From assembly GCF_020883535.1 (NCBI RefSeq), contig NZ_CP086654.1, forward strand, positions 434,001 through 498,000: a stretch of DNA of 64,000 bases, given 5' to 3'. The translations under genes and the position numbers were made by a program. This stretch comes from Staphylococcus ratti (GTDB taxonomy: Bacteria; Bacillota; Bacilli; Staphylococcales; Staphylococcaceae). This document shows, one piece after another, positions 54,656-63,921 of the stretch. The notes under the pieces were generated by a model, which saw only the letters and a program-made list of their open reading frames with translations, did not search any database and was not told where the DNA came from. Position 1 is the first letter of the stretch, and every line of letters starts with the position of its first letter.

Positions 54656-56047
54656 TTATCTGTCAGTACTTACTGATGTTAAAGGTAAAGTGATAGTGAA
54701 TGTAGCTCCTTCTGAAAGTGCACTTTTTACAGAAATATGACCATGATGGCGTGTAATAATATCTTGCGTAATTGCTAAGCCTAAACCATTACTATCGGTA
54801 TGGGAAGTCGATTTATAAAATCTTTCAAAAATACGTGCTTGTGTTGCTTTGCTCATGCCTGGTCCGTCATCTGTGACAGAGAGCACCGCTTCAGTCTGTG
54901 TATCGTTAGTATTTAAATGTATTTCAATCATACCATAGTCATCTGTATATTTGATGGCATTTCGAATAATATTTTCAATGGCTTGTGTTAACAAACGTTC
55001 ATTTCCTTGAACGTGAACATGTTCTAAATCGTGTAACAAGACGATATTTTTGTGGTCTAACGCATACGATTCGTGTTTAATGATTTCTAGAACGAGTGCC
55101 TTTAATTCAACCGTATCATCAAATGATAAATGATCGTCGTTGTCTATTTCGGATAAGAGTAACAACTGACGTGTCAACTGACTTAAACGGTGCGTCTCAT
55201 CGTAAATTTGAGCAATGTATTGTGATTGTTTTGTTTGAGAGGACTCCGTTTGAAGTTGGCTTAGCAATTGATGAATGTGCGTCAATGGCGTTTTAATTTC
55301 ATGAGACACATTTTGAACAAAGTGTTGGCGCATGTCATCTAATTGTTTTAAAGCCCGTCTCATTGAATCAAAATGGTCTTGTAATATGCCGATTTCATCT
55401 TTGCGTGTTTTATGAATGGGTGTTTTAAAGTCGCCATCCATCATACGTTGTGTGGCAATTTTTAATTGTTTAACGGGTTTAACGATAGAGTATGTGGACC
55501 AAGTAACGAGACCGATCGAAAATAGAACGAGTAAGAGGAGCAAGACGAATAAAAAAATACGAAATTCTCCTAGTGATTGTCCTACATCTTGACGCATAAA
55601 TACGGCATACTTTCCGTGGTTCGTTTGAAACGAAGTCCCAACGGTGTTACGTGTTTCATTATCAAAAAAGCCTGTAATCACAGGATTGAAAGGTCGCTCT
55701 TTGACCCCATGATAATTTTGGCCGCTTAATACTTGATTCACTGCGCTATCCTCTAAATTATCCTTTCGAAATGATTCACCGTAAAAGCGGCTATGATGTG
55801 CTTCATCGTACACCTTTAATTGGTAATTGAGATTGCCTAAAAGTTTAAAATAAGCATCTAAATCTTTTTCATTTGACGCACGATCATAATCGTGTGCACG
55901 TTGAAGTGTTGTCATTAATTTAGCATCGTTTTTTTCTTTTAACTCAAAGTGATAGTAAATATTACTTAATAAAAAACTGGCAATGGAGCTAATAATCATG
56001 ACCGTAATGGTGTAAAGAGCGAGGCGTGAATAAAGTGATTTAAGCAT
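54656..56047 (-). CDS. hssS: Haem-responsive sensor histidine kinase HssS
   Basis: 463 residues. Two membrane helices (about 10-32 and 163-185) flank an outer sensor domain of about 130 residues. HAMP follows to about 240, then HisKA with NVSHEIKTPLTH, His249 being the phosphorylated residue, and an ATPase domain with N-box ENIIRNAIKY, TDDGPGMSK and NGLGLAI. Matches S. aureus HssS, which senses haem stress and activates HssR to induce the efflux pump. It overlaps hssR by 8 bases and is second in the operon. Confidence 0.95.
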   Translation of the reverse strand: MLKSLYSRLALYTITVMIISSIASFLLSNIYYHFELKEKNDAKLMTTLQRAHDYDRASNEKDLDAYFKLLGNLNYQLKVYDEAHHSRFYGESFRKDNLEDSAVNQVLSGQNYHGVKERPFNPVITGFFDNETRNTVGTSFQTNHGKYAVFMRQDVGQSLGEFRIFLFVLLLLLVLFSIGLVTWSTYSIVKPVKQLKIATQRMMDGDFKTPIHKTRKDEIGILQDHFDSMRRALKQLDDMRQHFVQNVSHEIKTPLTHIHQLLSQLQTESSQTKQSQYIAQIYDETHRLSQLTRQLLLLSEIDNDDHLSFDDTVELKALVLEIIKHESYALDHKNIVLLHDLEHVHVQGNERLLTQAIENIIRNAIKYTDDYGMIEIHLNTNDTQTEAVLSVTDDGPGMSKATQARIFERFYKSTSHTDSNGLGLAITQDIITRHHGHISVKSALSEGATFTITLPLTSVSTDR

Positions 56048-56720
56048 CGTCTGTCACCTTATATCCTATGCCACGTACAGTTTCTATATGCACATTTGCA
56101 CCTAATTTTTTTAAACGTTTACGTAAACGTTTAATGTGTACATCGACAGTGCGTGTATCGCCATCGTAGTCAAAGCCCCATATTTTTTCGATTAATGCTT
56201 CTCGCTCAAATACTTGTCGTGGATAAGAGACGAGCAAACTGAGTAAAGCGAATTCTTTATTGGGTAGAATCATCCCTTTATTATTCACTTTTACTTCGAG
56301 TTGAGTTTGGTCAATTTCAAGATTCCCTAAGTTTAAATGGACATTTGTTTGGATTTGATAGCGTCGTAACACGGCTTTAATACGGAAAATGAGTTCTGTC
56401 ACTTCGAAAGGCTTGGTTACATAGTCATCCGTACCCGCTAAAAAGGCGCGTTCTTTATCTGTTAATGCATCACGTGCGGTAAGCATAATTACAGGATAAT
56501 TGTAGTCATATTTTAATATTTTGCATAATTCAAAACCGTCCATTTGATCCATCATAATATCAACAATGGCAATATCAATATCATGATGTTCGACATATGC
56601 CTCTGCTGCTTCACCGCTAGATTTCTTTATAGCATGATAGCCTTCTTTTTCGATACGCGACGCGACGTAGTTTAAAATTTCAGGATCATCATCAACGATT
56701 AAACAGGTCACTGACATCAT
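56040..56720 (-). CDS. hssR: Haem-responsive response regulator HssR
   Basis: 226 residues, OmpR/PhoB family. Receiver with DDDP acidic pocket, phosphoacceptor Asp54 (AIVDIMMDQMDG) and Lys in KPFEV; winged-helix output domain with RTVDVHIKRLRKRLKK. Closely resembles S. aureus HssR. AAAGGA lies six bases before the first ATG; the second ATG three bases later is also possible. Divergent from hrtBA, whose promoter it should activate. Confidence 0.95.
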   Translation of the reverse strand: MMSVTCLIVDDDPEILNYVASRIEKEGYHAIKKSSGEAAEAYVEHHDIDIAIVDIMMDQMDGFELCKILKYDYNYPVIMLTARDALTDKERAFLAGTDDYVTKPFEVTELIFRIKAVLRRYQIQTNVHLNLGNLEIDQTQLEVKVNNKGMILPNKEFALLSLLVSYPRQVFEREALIEKIWGFDYDGDTRTVDVHIKRLRKRLKKLGANVHIETVRGIGYKVTDDA

Positions 56721-56828
56721 CTCACATCCTTTCTTAATAGTTTAGTCTATCTTACCATACCCAAATGATTACATCTTAGCTTCTCTTGAATGCTAAAAAA
56801 TAGCATGATTTTTATTTTTGTTTCATTT

Positions 56829-56861
56829 GTTCATATTCAGTTCACAAACACTTTTTATAAT
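56829..56861 (+). promoter_or_regulatory. hrtBA promoter with HssR direct repeat
   Basis: GTTCATATT at 56829-56837, two bases, then GTTCACAAA at 56840-56848: the S. aureus HssR site is a direct repeat of GTTCATATT with such spacing. A TATAAT -10 box is at 56856-56861 with no good -35, fitting an activator-dependent promoter. Confidence 0.65.
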
Positions 56862-56895
56862 GACACTACGATATCAAAAGAAGGGAAGTTATAGT

Positions 56896-57957
56896 ATGAA
56901 AATCGCATTCAATGAGTTAAAATTTTACAAATTTAAATATTTACTCATTACGTTTATCGTCGTATTGCTTGCGAGTATGGTGCTATTTATTTCAGGGTTA
57001 GCAAAAGGTTTGGCACGTGAAAACGTCTCGATGATAGATCAGTTTAAATCAGAACAATTTCTTGTTCAAAAAGATTCGGATAATCAAATTCAGCGTTCCA
57101 ACATTGACCCAAACGCTCAAAAACAAATTGACGACATTGTAAAAACGAAGCCTTTAAAAGTAAGTATGTCGACTGCAGAATATAAAAGTACGAACAGCGA
57201 CTTACTATTTGCATCTATGCCGAAAAATGAGCAACCGACTTTAAAATCAGGGCACTTGCCTCAAAATGATAAAGAAGTGGCGCTAAACAGCAAATTAGAA
57301 GGTGAAGGTTTAAAAATAGGGGACACTATAAAAATTAAAGGGAAAGATGAAACTTTAAAAATATCTGGATTTTTTGATCATGCGATGTACGCCCATACAG
57401 ATTTAGCGATTGTGACAGATAAAGGATTAGATCATGTCACAGGTGATCAATCTGCAACATCGATGTATTTTTTAAATGGCATTAGCAAATCAGACCAACA
57501 AAAATTAAATGACATAAAAGATGTGAAAATTGTAAATAAAACAGATTTAACAGATGGCATACCGAGTTATCAAGCAGAACAAGCACCATTAAACATGATG
57601 ATTGTGAGTCTGTTTGTAATTACAGCGATTGTTCTTACAGCCTTTTTCTATGTTATGACGATACAAAAAACGTCAGAAATTGGAATTTTAAAAGCGATTG
57701 GTATTAAAACGAGTCATTTACTAGGTTCGCTATTATTCCAAATTTTATTTGTTACTATGTTAGGTGTTGTCATTGCATTAGGGTTAATTGCAGGATTAGC
57801 AACACTTATGCCAGTCACAATGCCATTCCATCTCACATCACAATTAATGATATTGATGGTTGTTGTATTTATCGTAGTGGCGATTGTAGGTGCATTATTA
57901 TCACTTGTACGTGTACTTAAAGTAGATCCGATTGAAGCGATTGGAGGCGGCAATTAA
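56896..57957 (+). CDS. hrtB: Haem efflux permease HrtB
   Basis: About 353 residues from the ATG at 56896, seven bases after AAGGGAAG; the longer frame would run into the promoter. MacB/FtsX-type permease: one N-terminal helix ([20 protein letters not shown]), an outer domain to about residue 230, then three helices at the C-terminus ending [16 protein letters not shown]. With HrtA it extracts haem from the membrane and protects against its toxicity. Its stop overlaps the hrtA start by one base. Confidence 0.94.
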   Translation: MKIAFNELKFYKFKYLLITFIVVLLASMVLFISGLAKGLARENVSMIDQFKSEQFLVQKDSDNQIQRSNIDPNAQKQIDDIVKTKPLKVSMSTAEYKSTNSDLLFASMPKNEQPTLKSGHLPQNDKEVALNSKLEGEGLKIGDTIKIKGKDETLKISGFFDHAMYAHTDLAIVTDKGLDHVTGDQSATSMYFLNGISKSDQQKLNDIKDVKIVNKTDLTDGIPSYQAEQAPLNMMIVSLFVITAIVLTAFFYVMTIQKTSEIGILKAIGIKTSHLLGSLLFQILFVTMLGVVIALGLIAGLATLMPVTMPFHLTSQLMILMVVVFIVVAIVGALLSLVRVLKVDPIEAIGGGN

Positions 57958-58628
57958 TGAGTTTAAAAATTGATAATCTTATTAAAACATTTGGTAAAGG
58001 TGACGCAAAAACAGAAGTTTTAAAAGGCATTAATTTCGAAGTTCAACCTGGAGAATTTATCATATTAAATGGTGCTTCAGGGTCTGGTAAATCCACACTT
58101 CTTAGTATTATAGGTGGTTTACTTTCGCCTAGTGAAGGTCAAATCATTTTGGATGGAGAAGATTTTAGTCAGTTATCGCAAAAAGCATTGACATCCAAGA
58201 GATTAAAAGATATTGGTTTTATCTTTCAATCTTCTCATTTATTACCGTATTTAAAAGTGAAAGATCAACTTATATTAGTCGGAAAAGAAGCTGGAATGTC
58301 AAAAGCAGAAGCAGAAAAACGTGCAAAGCAGTTATTGGATGACATCGGTTTAAATCATCGCATAGATGCATATCCGCACATGTTATCTGGTGGGGAAAAG
58401 CAGCGTGTTGCAATTATGCGTGCTTGGATGAATCAACCAAAATTGTTATTAGCAGATGAACCTACAGCAAGTTTAGATGCGAAGCGTGCTACTGAAGTAG
58501 TAGATATGATTAAAGCACAGGTTCAATCGAAAGGGACAATTGGTATTATGGTTACACATGATGAGCGTTTGTTCGATTATGCAGACCGCATGCTTTATCT
58601 AGATGATGGAAAAATTGTAAGTAAATAA
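57957..58628 (+). CDS. hrtA: Haem efflux ABC ATPase HrtA
   Basis: 223 residues. Walker [11 protein letters not shown] near residue 38, Q-loop IFQSSHLL, signature [14 protein letters not shown] near 143, Walker [13 protein letters not shown] near 163 and switch His in VTHDE. LolD/MacB-type ATPase paired with HrtB. Translation is coupled, with ATG overlapping the hrtB stop. Terminated by a hairpin right after the stop. Induced by haem through HssRS. Confidence 0.95.
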   Translation: MSLKIDNLIKTFGKGDAKTEVLKGINFEVQPGEFIILNGASGSGKSTLLSIIGGLLSPSEGQIILDGEDFSQLSQKALTSKRLKDIGFIFQSSHLLPYLKVKDQLILVGKEAGMSKAEAEKRAKQLLDDIGLNHRIDAYPHMLSGGEKQRVAIMRAWMNQPKLLLADEPTASLDAKRATEVVDMIKAQVQSKGTIGIMVTHDERLFDYADRMLYLDDGKIVSK

Positions 58629-58664
58629 AAAAGACGGGCCTTAATTGAAGGCTCGTCTTTTTAG
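58627..58664 (+). terminator. Terminator after hrtA
   Basis: AAAGACGGGCCTT pairs with AAGGCTCGTCTTT (one G-U) and a T-run follows. Confidence 0.85.
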
Positions 58665-58748
58665 TTAATGGTTTTAGATCTACAACTTGTCGTCCTAGTT
58701 TGAAATGAGCATCATGTTGCAAGTTAATACAAATAAAGATTATATAAC

Positions 58749-58785
58749 GGTTTTGAAGTTTGTTTTTCAATATTGCACCAGAGCC
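58749..58785. repeat. Short palindrome resembling IS6-type ends
   Basis: The right arm TTGCACCAGAGCC is 11 of 13 identical to the IS431/IS257 end TTGCAACAGAACC as I recall it. The left arm GGTTTTGAAGTTT resembles the other end with a gap. Only 37 bases separate the tips, so no transposase remains. It borders the AT-rich ABC genes. Confidence 0.3.
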
Positions 58786-58825
58786 GTTTGTCTGGTTTGA
58801 TAAGTTCTACTTAAATACTATTGTT

Positions 58826-59521
58826 CTACCAATTATACTTTCTACTTTTGAATATTAGACATAATATGAAACTAAATATTGTAACAATACCGTTAATTAG
58901 TAGTGTATGGTTCGTTAATATATCCTTACTTCCGTTAAGAACAGTTATAGGTATTAAGGTTGTATATATTTGATAGATATTTTCGCTATTTACAGCGCCA
59001 ATCATAAACTGTTTCAGCAGATCTTTACTTTCATTAATTGATATAAATAATACAGGGTATGCTAAGGTGAAAATCATTAATACAAATAGATAAAGTATGG
59101 CACCTATTTTAACATTAGCCATAAGTCGAAAAATCAATAATAATGCTAAGTTTAGAGCATAAAAGCTAACTAAAGAAACCAACTTCCCGAATATATTCGA
59201 ATGATCATAATCTACATACAATAAATAAAATATGAAGTGATTAACTATGTATAACACAGTGTGCGTAAGCAGTATAGTTTTAATATTATATCTCGTTGTA
59301 TAGTAAAAATAGTGTTTTCTAGAGTAAACTAAAGTATACATATCATACAAAGAATAAACTACTAGTAATGACGTAGAAATCATGATCCAAACGCCATGAA
59401 TCATATCTAATTTATTATCATACCATACTTGAAACAAAATCTTAAAAATAATTTCTATTAAAAAAGCAAGTAAAAATGGCGGTATAATTCGTTTTTCAAT
59501 GTATTTAGTAATTGTTAGCAA
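58826..59521 (-). CDS. ABC-2-type membrane permease, unknown substrate
   Basis: 231 residues with six predicted membrane helices and no signal peptide, like the small permeases of bacitracin/lantibiotic-immunity or antimicrobial peptide exporters. It overlaps the ATPase gene by 17 bases, so the two clearly work together. The region is richer in A and T than its neighbours (many AAT, ATA and TTA codons), suggesting acquisition. The protein has no sequence motif that reveals its substrate. Confidence 0.75.
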   Translation of the reverse strand: MLTITKYIEKRIIPPFLLAFLIEIIFKILFQVWYDNKLDMIHGVWIMISTSLLVVYSLYDMYTLVYSRKHYFYYTTRYNIKTILLTHTVLYIVNHFIFYLLYVDYDHSNIFGKLVSLVSFYALNLALLLIFRLMANVKIGAILYLFVLMIFTLAYPVLFISINESKDLLKQFMIGAVNSENIYQIYTTLIPITVLNGSKDILTNHTLLINGIVTIFSFILCLIFKSRKYNW

Positions 59522-60185
59522 TTTTCACACGCTCCTTATAAATATTATTCAAAGAAGTATTATGTTCTGCTATTAACTTTTTAGTATTTTCATGCAGCTT
59601 AATTTTGCCGTGATTTATAATAATAACCTCGTTAAATAGTTCATCCATATCTTGAACTAAATGGGTGCTAATAATTGCTACACTATTCTCTCTGCGTCCA
59701 TTTTTAATTAACTCTATTAGAATATCTCTTGTAACAGGATCTACTGCGGCTAATGGTTCATCAAAAACATATAAATCCACATCCTGTGCTAAAGAAAAAA
59801 TTAAATGCAGTTGCTCTTTCATACCTTTTGAAAAATTTGATATTTTTTGATTAAAATCTAAGTCCAATTTTTCTAACATGCTTGTAGCTCTATCTTTGTT
59901 GAAATTAGCATATAATTTTTGAAAATCTTTTAGACAACTTTTGATAGTTAAATTTCCTGGAATATATTCTCTATCTGGTAATAAAAAATAGGTGAATTCG
60001 TTATTGTTAACTTCGCCTTGAAATTTTTGATAATAATTGGTTAGAATGTTGAACAATGTCGTTTTTCCAGCTCCATTCGGCCCTAATAATCCAATTATTT
60101 TATTTTCTTGTTTGATATTTAAAGAAATATCATTGAGTATGTTTTGTTTACCAAAGCTGAAATAGAGGTTTCTAACTTTTATCAT
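59505..60185 (-). CDS. ABC transporter ATPase, BcrA/peptide-type
   Basis: 226 residues. Walker A LLGPNGAGKTTLFN near residue 33, Q-loop region LLPDREYI where the usual Gln is replaced, signature FSKGMKEQL near 138 (degenerate LSGGQ), Walker B LYVFDEPLAAVD near 155 and switch His in ISTHL. SKGM signatures are typical of BcrA/YtrB-like ATPases acting in peptide-antibiotic defence or export. First gene of a two-gene minus operon with the permease. AT-rich. No two-component system or GntR regulator adjoins it. Confidence 0.85.
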   Translation of the reverse strand: MIKVRNLYFSFGKQNILNDISLNIKQENKIIGLLGPNGAGKTTLFNILTNYYQKFQGEVNNNEFTYFLLPDREYIPGNLTIKSCLKDFQKLYANFNKDRATSMLEKLDLDFNQKISNFSKGMKEQLHLIFSLAQDVDLYVFDEPLAAVDPVTRDILIELIKNGRRENSVAIISTHLVQDMDELFNEVIIINHGKIKLHENTKKLIAEHNTSLNNIYKERVKIANNY

Positions 60186-60289
60186 ATTATACGCTCCTCA
60201 TTACATTAATAAAACTCGTCTTATGATTATATTTTTATTATAACTTAAAATTCACTATTAATGGTTTAGTTATTCATTTAAATTAGAAA

Positions 60290-60310
60290 CCACCCATTTT
60301 AAGGGTGGCT
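60290..60310 (-). terminator. Weak hairpin after the AbgT gene
   Basis: CCACCC at 60290-60295 pairs with GGGTGG at 60303-60308; on the minus strand it is followed by TTTCTAATTT. Confidence 0.5.
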
Positions 60311-60314
60311 AAGA

Positions 60315-61850
60315 TTAATTATGATAAATAGGACCGCCTGGACCTACTGGTAGCCCTAAAAAGTACCATAAGAGTAGGAATAACGTCCAAAAAACAGCTA
60401 AGAATAGCGTGTAGGGCATAAGACTAGAAATTAATGTGCCAAGCTTCATAGTTTTATCATATTTTTGCGCGTAAGTGAGCAGTAAAGGTAAATAAGGAAT
60501 CATTGGTGTAATAGGATTTGTCACAGAGTCTCCGACACGATAAATCATTTGTGTAAAGGCAGGATGGAATCCGAGCAACAGAAACATAGGGACAAATATT
60601 GGACCTAACAATGCCCATTTAGCAGAAGCACTGCCAATCAATAAATTGATGAGACCACTTAATGTGAGTAAGCCAATAATTAAAACGACACCATTTTGAT
60701 GTTGTAAGGCTTCAGCACCTTTAACAGCTATAAAAATTCCTAAATTGCTCCACGTTAAAAAGGCAAGCAATTGTGCAGCAAAAAAGACAATTACTATGAA
60801 ATTTCCCATTGAAGCCATTGCTTCTGTTAACATGCGACCTATATCTTTTGAGCTTTGAATGGTTCCTGCTTTGAAGCCATATACCAATCCAGGAATAACA
60901 AAGACGAGAATGAGTATAACGCCTATGCCATTCATTAAAGGGGCATCTTCAATTAAACTTCCGGTTTTCTCATTGCGAAGCCAACTATTTTCAGGAAGGG
61001 CCAAAAGTGCAATTAAAAGAAGTGTGCCTATAAAGCTTATATTCGCATAATGTACAGCTTGCGTTTCTTTAGATGTGAGTGTAGCTTTTTTTAGTGGCAT
61101 ACTTTGAGTATATTGTGAAGCATCATAGGGACCTAAGTGTGGAATCACAATCTTTTTTGTGACATACCACAAAATCGGAAGTAAAAAGAATGTACTTGCG
61201 GCAATAAAATACCAGTTCATTGCCACATTCATTTTAATGTTTTTATCGATTAAATGTGCGGAAGGCTCGGTAAACGCATAAACTAATGCATCTTGCATAC
61301 CGATAAAAATATTTGCCGCAAAACCGCCTAGAGTAGACGCATAAGCTAATGCCAATCCTGCGACAGGATGATAACCTAATTTCATAAAAATCATGGCGAC
61401 AAGCGGAGGAAGCACAATAGGAGCTGCATCACCTGCTACATTCCCAATCATACCTATAAAAATAATGACAGGAAGAATGATTTTCTCAGGTGCAATGGAC
61501 ACAAGGTGAATCATCAAGGTATCAAAATAGCCACTTTTCTCAGCTACACCAATACCAAGCATCACAGCAAGTACGATACCTAGTGCAGGAAACGTGGAAA
61601 AATTTTTAATCGCATCATTTAAAAACATGACGAGTCCATCATGACTTAAAATATTTTTGACAGTTATGACGTCGCCCGTACCAGGATGCTTCACGTGTGT
61701 ATCAAATTGAGATACAACGGCTGTAATGAGCGCTAAAATAATGCACAAACTAAAAAACAAAATAATAGGATCTGGCAACTTATTGCCTGTTTTTTCTACC
61801 AAATTTAAAAAACGTGTCATAAGTGTGTACTTTCGTGATTTTGACATCAT
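60315..61850 (-). CDS. AbgT-family transporter
   Basis: About 511 residues from the ATG at 61850, five bases after AGGGGG; the next codon is also ATG. Nine or more membrane segments with two hairpins of the AbgT fold. Signatures: GNVAGDAAPIVLPPLVA near residue 140, and a later hairpin SASAKWALLGPIFVPMF, with GDSVTNPITPMIPYLPLLL near the end. AbgT proteins import p-aminobenzoyl-glutamate or, like MtrF and YdaH, export sulfonamide drugs. No amidohydrolase genes adjoin, so efflux or salvage cannot be separated. Confidence 0.9.
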   Translation of the reverse strand: MMSKSRKYTLMTRFLNLVEKTGNKLPDPIILFFSLCIILALITAVVSQFDTHVKHPGTGDVITVKNILSHDGLVMFLNDAIKNFSTFPALGIVLAVMLGIGVAEKSGYFDTLMIHLVSIAPEKIILPVIIFIGMIGNVAGDAAPIVLPPLVAMIFMKLGYHPVAGLALAYASTLGGFAANIFIGMQDALVYAFTEPSAHLIDKNIKMNVAMNWYFIAASTFFLLPILWYVTKKIVIPHLGPYDASQYTQSMPLKKATLTSKETQAVHYANISFIGTLLLIALLALPENSWLRNEKTGSLIEDAPLMNGIGVILILVFVIPGLVYGFKAGTIQSSKDIGRMLTEAMASMGNFIVIVFFAAQLLAFLTWSNLGIFIAVKGAEALQHQNGVVLIIGLLTLSGLINLLIGSASAKWALLGPIFVPMFLLLGFHPAFTQMIYRVGDSVTNPITPMIPYLPLLLTYAQKYDKTMKLGTLISSLMPYTLFLAVFWTLFLLLWYFLGLPVGPGGPIYHN

Positions 61851-62076
61851 CCCATCCCCCTCTAATGGATTGTGTCGAGGCGCTAACAATCGTTCATCCG
61901 TTAAATTTATGCATTAGTTCAATGGATTTTTGTAGATTGACGGCTAACCCCAAAGTTTGTTATTTTATCTTCCTTTTAAAGTCCCCAACTAAACACGCAA
62001 TTGAATACGTAATCATTTCATAAAAGGTATAAAAACTTTAACGGTACACGCTTAGGGTAAAATGACGAACACAAAT

Positions 62077-62140
62077 AAGCATGATACAAAATGAACCTTT
62101 TCTTGATTTTAAATGAGGTTCAATGCATATCATGCTTTTA
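62077..62140 (-). terminator. Imperfect hairpin after the DUF218 gene
   Basis: AAGCATGATA and TGAACCT pair with AGGTTCA and TATCATGCTT, an interrupted long stem just beyond the minus-strand stop. Confidence 0.55.
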
Positions 62141-62171
62141 ACTATGTCTGTTGTTTTCATCAATTAAAATT

Positions 62172-63122
62172 TTATGACAAAATGAGGTAGGCCTTAACAT
62201 ATACGACGATTAGGCTAAATATCCACCAAGTTCTTGAATGATGCAATAAAAGGCCACAATAATCTTTAATTAAAGCACGTGCACGTAAATGGAGTGGAGA
62301 AGGGGCGCCAAAACCTACTAACGTCAATCCTTGTCGTTGTGCAATTTTTAATGCGCGTAGAACATGAAACTCACTTGTCACACAGATACCACGTGGGTTT
62401 TTGAAGTGCTTTTTAGAGTAAACTAAATTTTCGACAGTGTTTGTTGACTGGTCCTCCATAATAATATGTGATGAAGGAACACCGCGACTTATCAAATAAC
62501 GTTGCATCGCCAATGCTTCTGAAATAGGTTCATCAGGGCCTTGACCTCCAGAAACGATAAATTGAAACGTATTCGAATGGAGCGTTTGTAGGTGAAGTGC
62601 AGCATCTAGACGAGACTTTAACATTGGTGTGACTTCTTCTGTGAAAATACCAGCGCCTAAGATGATAAGTTGATGTGTAGCGTCACTTGGTGGTCGTTTA
62701 GAGATGAGATGCGTGAAATATAAATAAAAAGGCCAAGTCATTAAAAAGACCATTGATAACTGCCCTAATAAACTAAATGGGAGAGACCACCAAGAAGGCA
62801 AGAGCGTGGCAACGCAAAATGCCCCGATACATAAGCTGCTAATCACTAGCGTGAAACTTAATACATCCCCTAAAAACATACGACCTTGAGTGGTGAAAAG
62901 ATGGTGTCGTGTTATCCAAACTAAAGAGAGCATCACTATGATACATAGCACATATTGACTCCAAGGGTGAAGATACGAAAGTTGATAACCTATAGCCAAA
63001 ATCATATGAAGCACAAGTATCATCGTAAAAAACGCAATGTGAATATTAAATTTTTGTTTTACTTTAAATATAAAAAGCAAACAAAAGATGAGAGATGTTA
63101 TAATAGATGAGACAAGAAACAT
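62172..63122 (-). CDS. YdcF-like DUF218 membrane protein
   Basis: 316 residues. Five or six membrane helices in the first 140 residues, then a DUF218 domain: LIILGAGIF near 150, FIVSGGQGPDEPISEALAM near 188, and DQSTNTVENLVYSK near 223, finally a C-terminal helix. DUF218 proteins (YdcF, SanA, ElyC) are linked to cell-envelope precursor handling. The exact reaction is unknown. Divergent from tcaR. Confidence 0.85.
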   Translation of the reverse strand: MFLVSSIITSLIFCLLFIFKVKQKFNIHIAFFTMILVLHMILAIGYQLSYLHPWSQYVLCIIVMLSLVWITRHHLFTTQGRMFLGDVLSFTLVISSLCIGAFCVATLLPSWWSLPFSLLGQLSMVFLMTWPFYLYFTHLISKRPPSDATHQLIILGAGIFTEEVTPMLKSRLDAALHLQTLHSNTFQFIVSGGQGPDEPISEALAMQRYLISRGVPSSHIIMEDQSTNTVENLVYSKKHFKNPRGICVTSEFHVLRALKIAQRQGLTLVGFGAPSPLHLRARALIKDYCGLLLHHSRTWWIFSLIVVYVKAYLILS

Positions 63123-63313
63123 GTATGCACGCCCTTTTACCTTTCAATATGGATTTATGGGTGGAATGATTTAAAGAATGATAAAAAAGATGACAATCCC
63201 ATACATAGCTATAATGTTGTAGTGTTATTATACATTGCGATAAAGAAAATAAAAAAATTTAAGTTCGAGGGTTTTGTTATAGGAAGAAGTATGGAGAAGG
63301 CGAGGCGAAATGA

Positions 63314-63772
63314 ATGTCTAAAGAAATGTCGAAACATGTCGGTTTTATGGGCGAATTTATGGTGAATTTAAATGCTTTAACAGCAGCGCTATTAAAAGAT
63401 TTGCGGAATAAATATAAAATTTCCAATGAACAGTCGAGTGTGTTGTTAATGTTGTCCCATGACAGAGCCTTAACGTTAACGGAAATTACTTTGAGGCAAG
63501 GTGTGAATAAGGCTGCTGTGAGTCGACGAGTGAAAAAGTTAGTTGAATTAAAACTGGTTGAATGGGTTCAATTGGAATATTCATATGATAAACGGCTAAA
63601 ATATGTTGCATTGACCGATCGAGGCACAGATTATGTGAGAGAGTCAAGACATATTATAGCCAATTTAGCCTCTGAAATGTTGTCAGATATAGCTATCGAT
63701 CAAATTGAACAAACACGTGAAGTATTAGAACAAATTGATCAACGTGTGAAGTCGCATTTGAAAAAAATATAA
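63314..63772 (+). CDS. tcaR: MarR-family regulator TcaR
   Basis: 152 residues, winged-helix MarR fold. The recognition region GVNKAAVSRRVKKLVE near residue 68 and the wing YSYDKRLKYVALTDRG near 95 match S. aureus TcaR, which affects teicoplanin and methicillin response and represses biofilm genes (icaADBC) and controls sarS. It is followed after 150 bases by tcaA, as in other staphylococci. GGAGAAGGCGAGG lies upstream of the ATG. Confidence 0.9.
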   Translation: MSKEMSKHVGFMGEFMVNLNALTAALLKDLRNKYKISNEQSSVLLMLSHDRALTLTEITLRQGVNKAAVSRRVKKLVELKLVEWVQLEYSYDKRLKYVALTDRGTDYVRESRHIIANLASEMLSDIAIDQIEQTREVLEQIDQRVKSHLKKI

Positions 63773-63921
63773 CACAAACATCGGTGACCAATTCAAGGTG
63801 AATATGATGCTATCTTAAATATGGTATTGGTGTGTTACGTCTTATGTATGATGTGAAAAATCAATGAATTACTTAAAATAGACATACTACTGTATCGAGA
63901 TGCAAGGAGGTGTATAAACCA

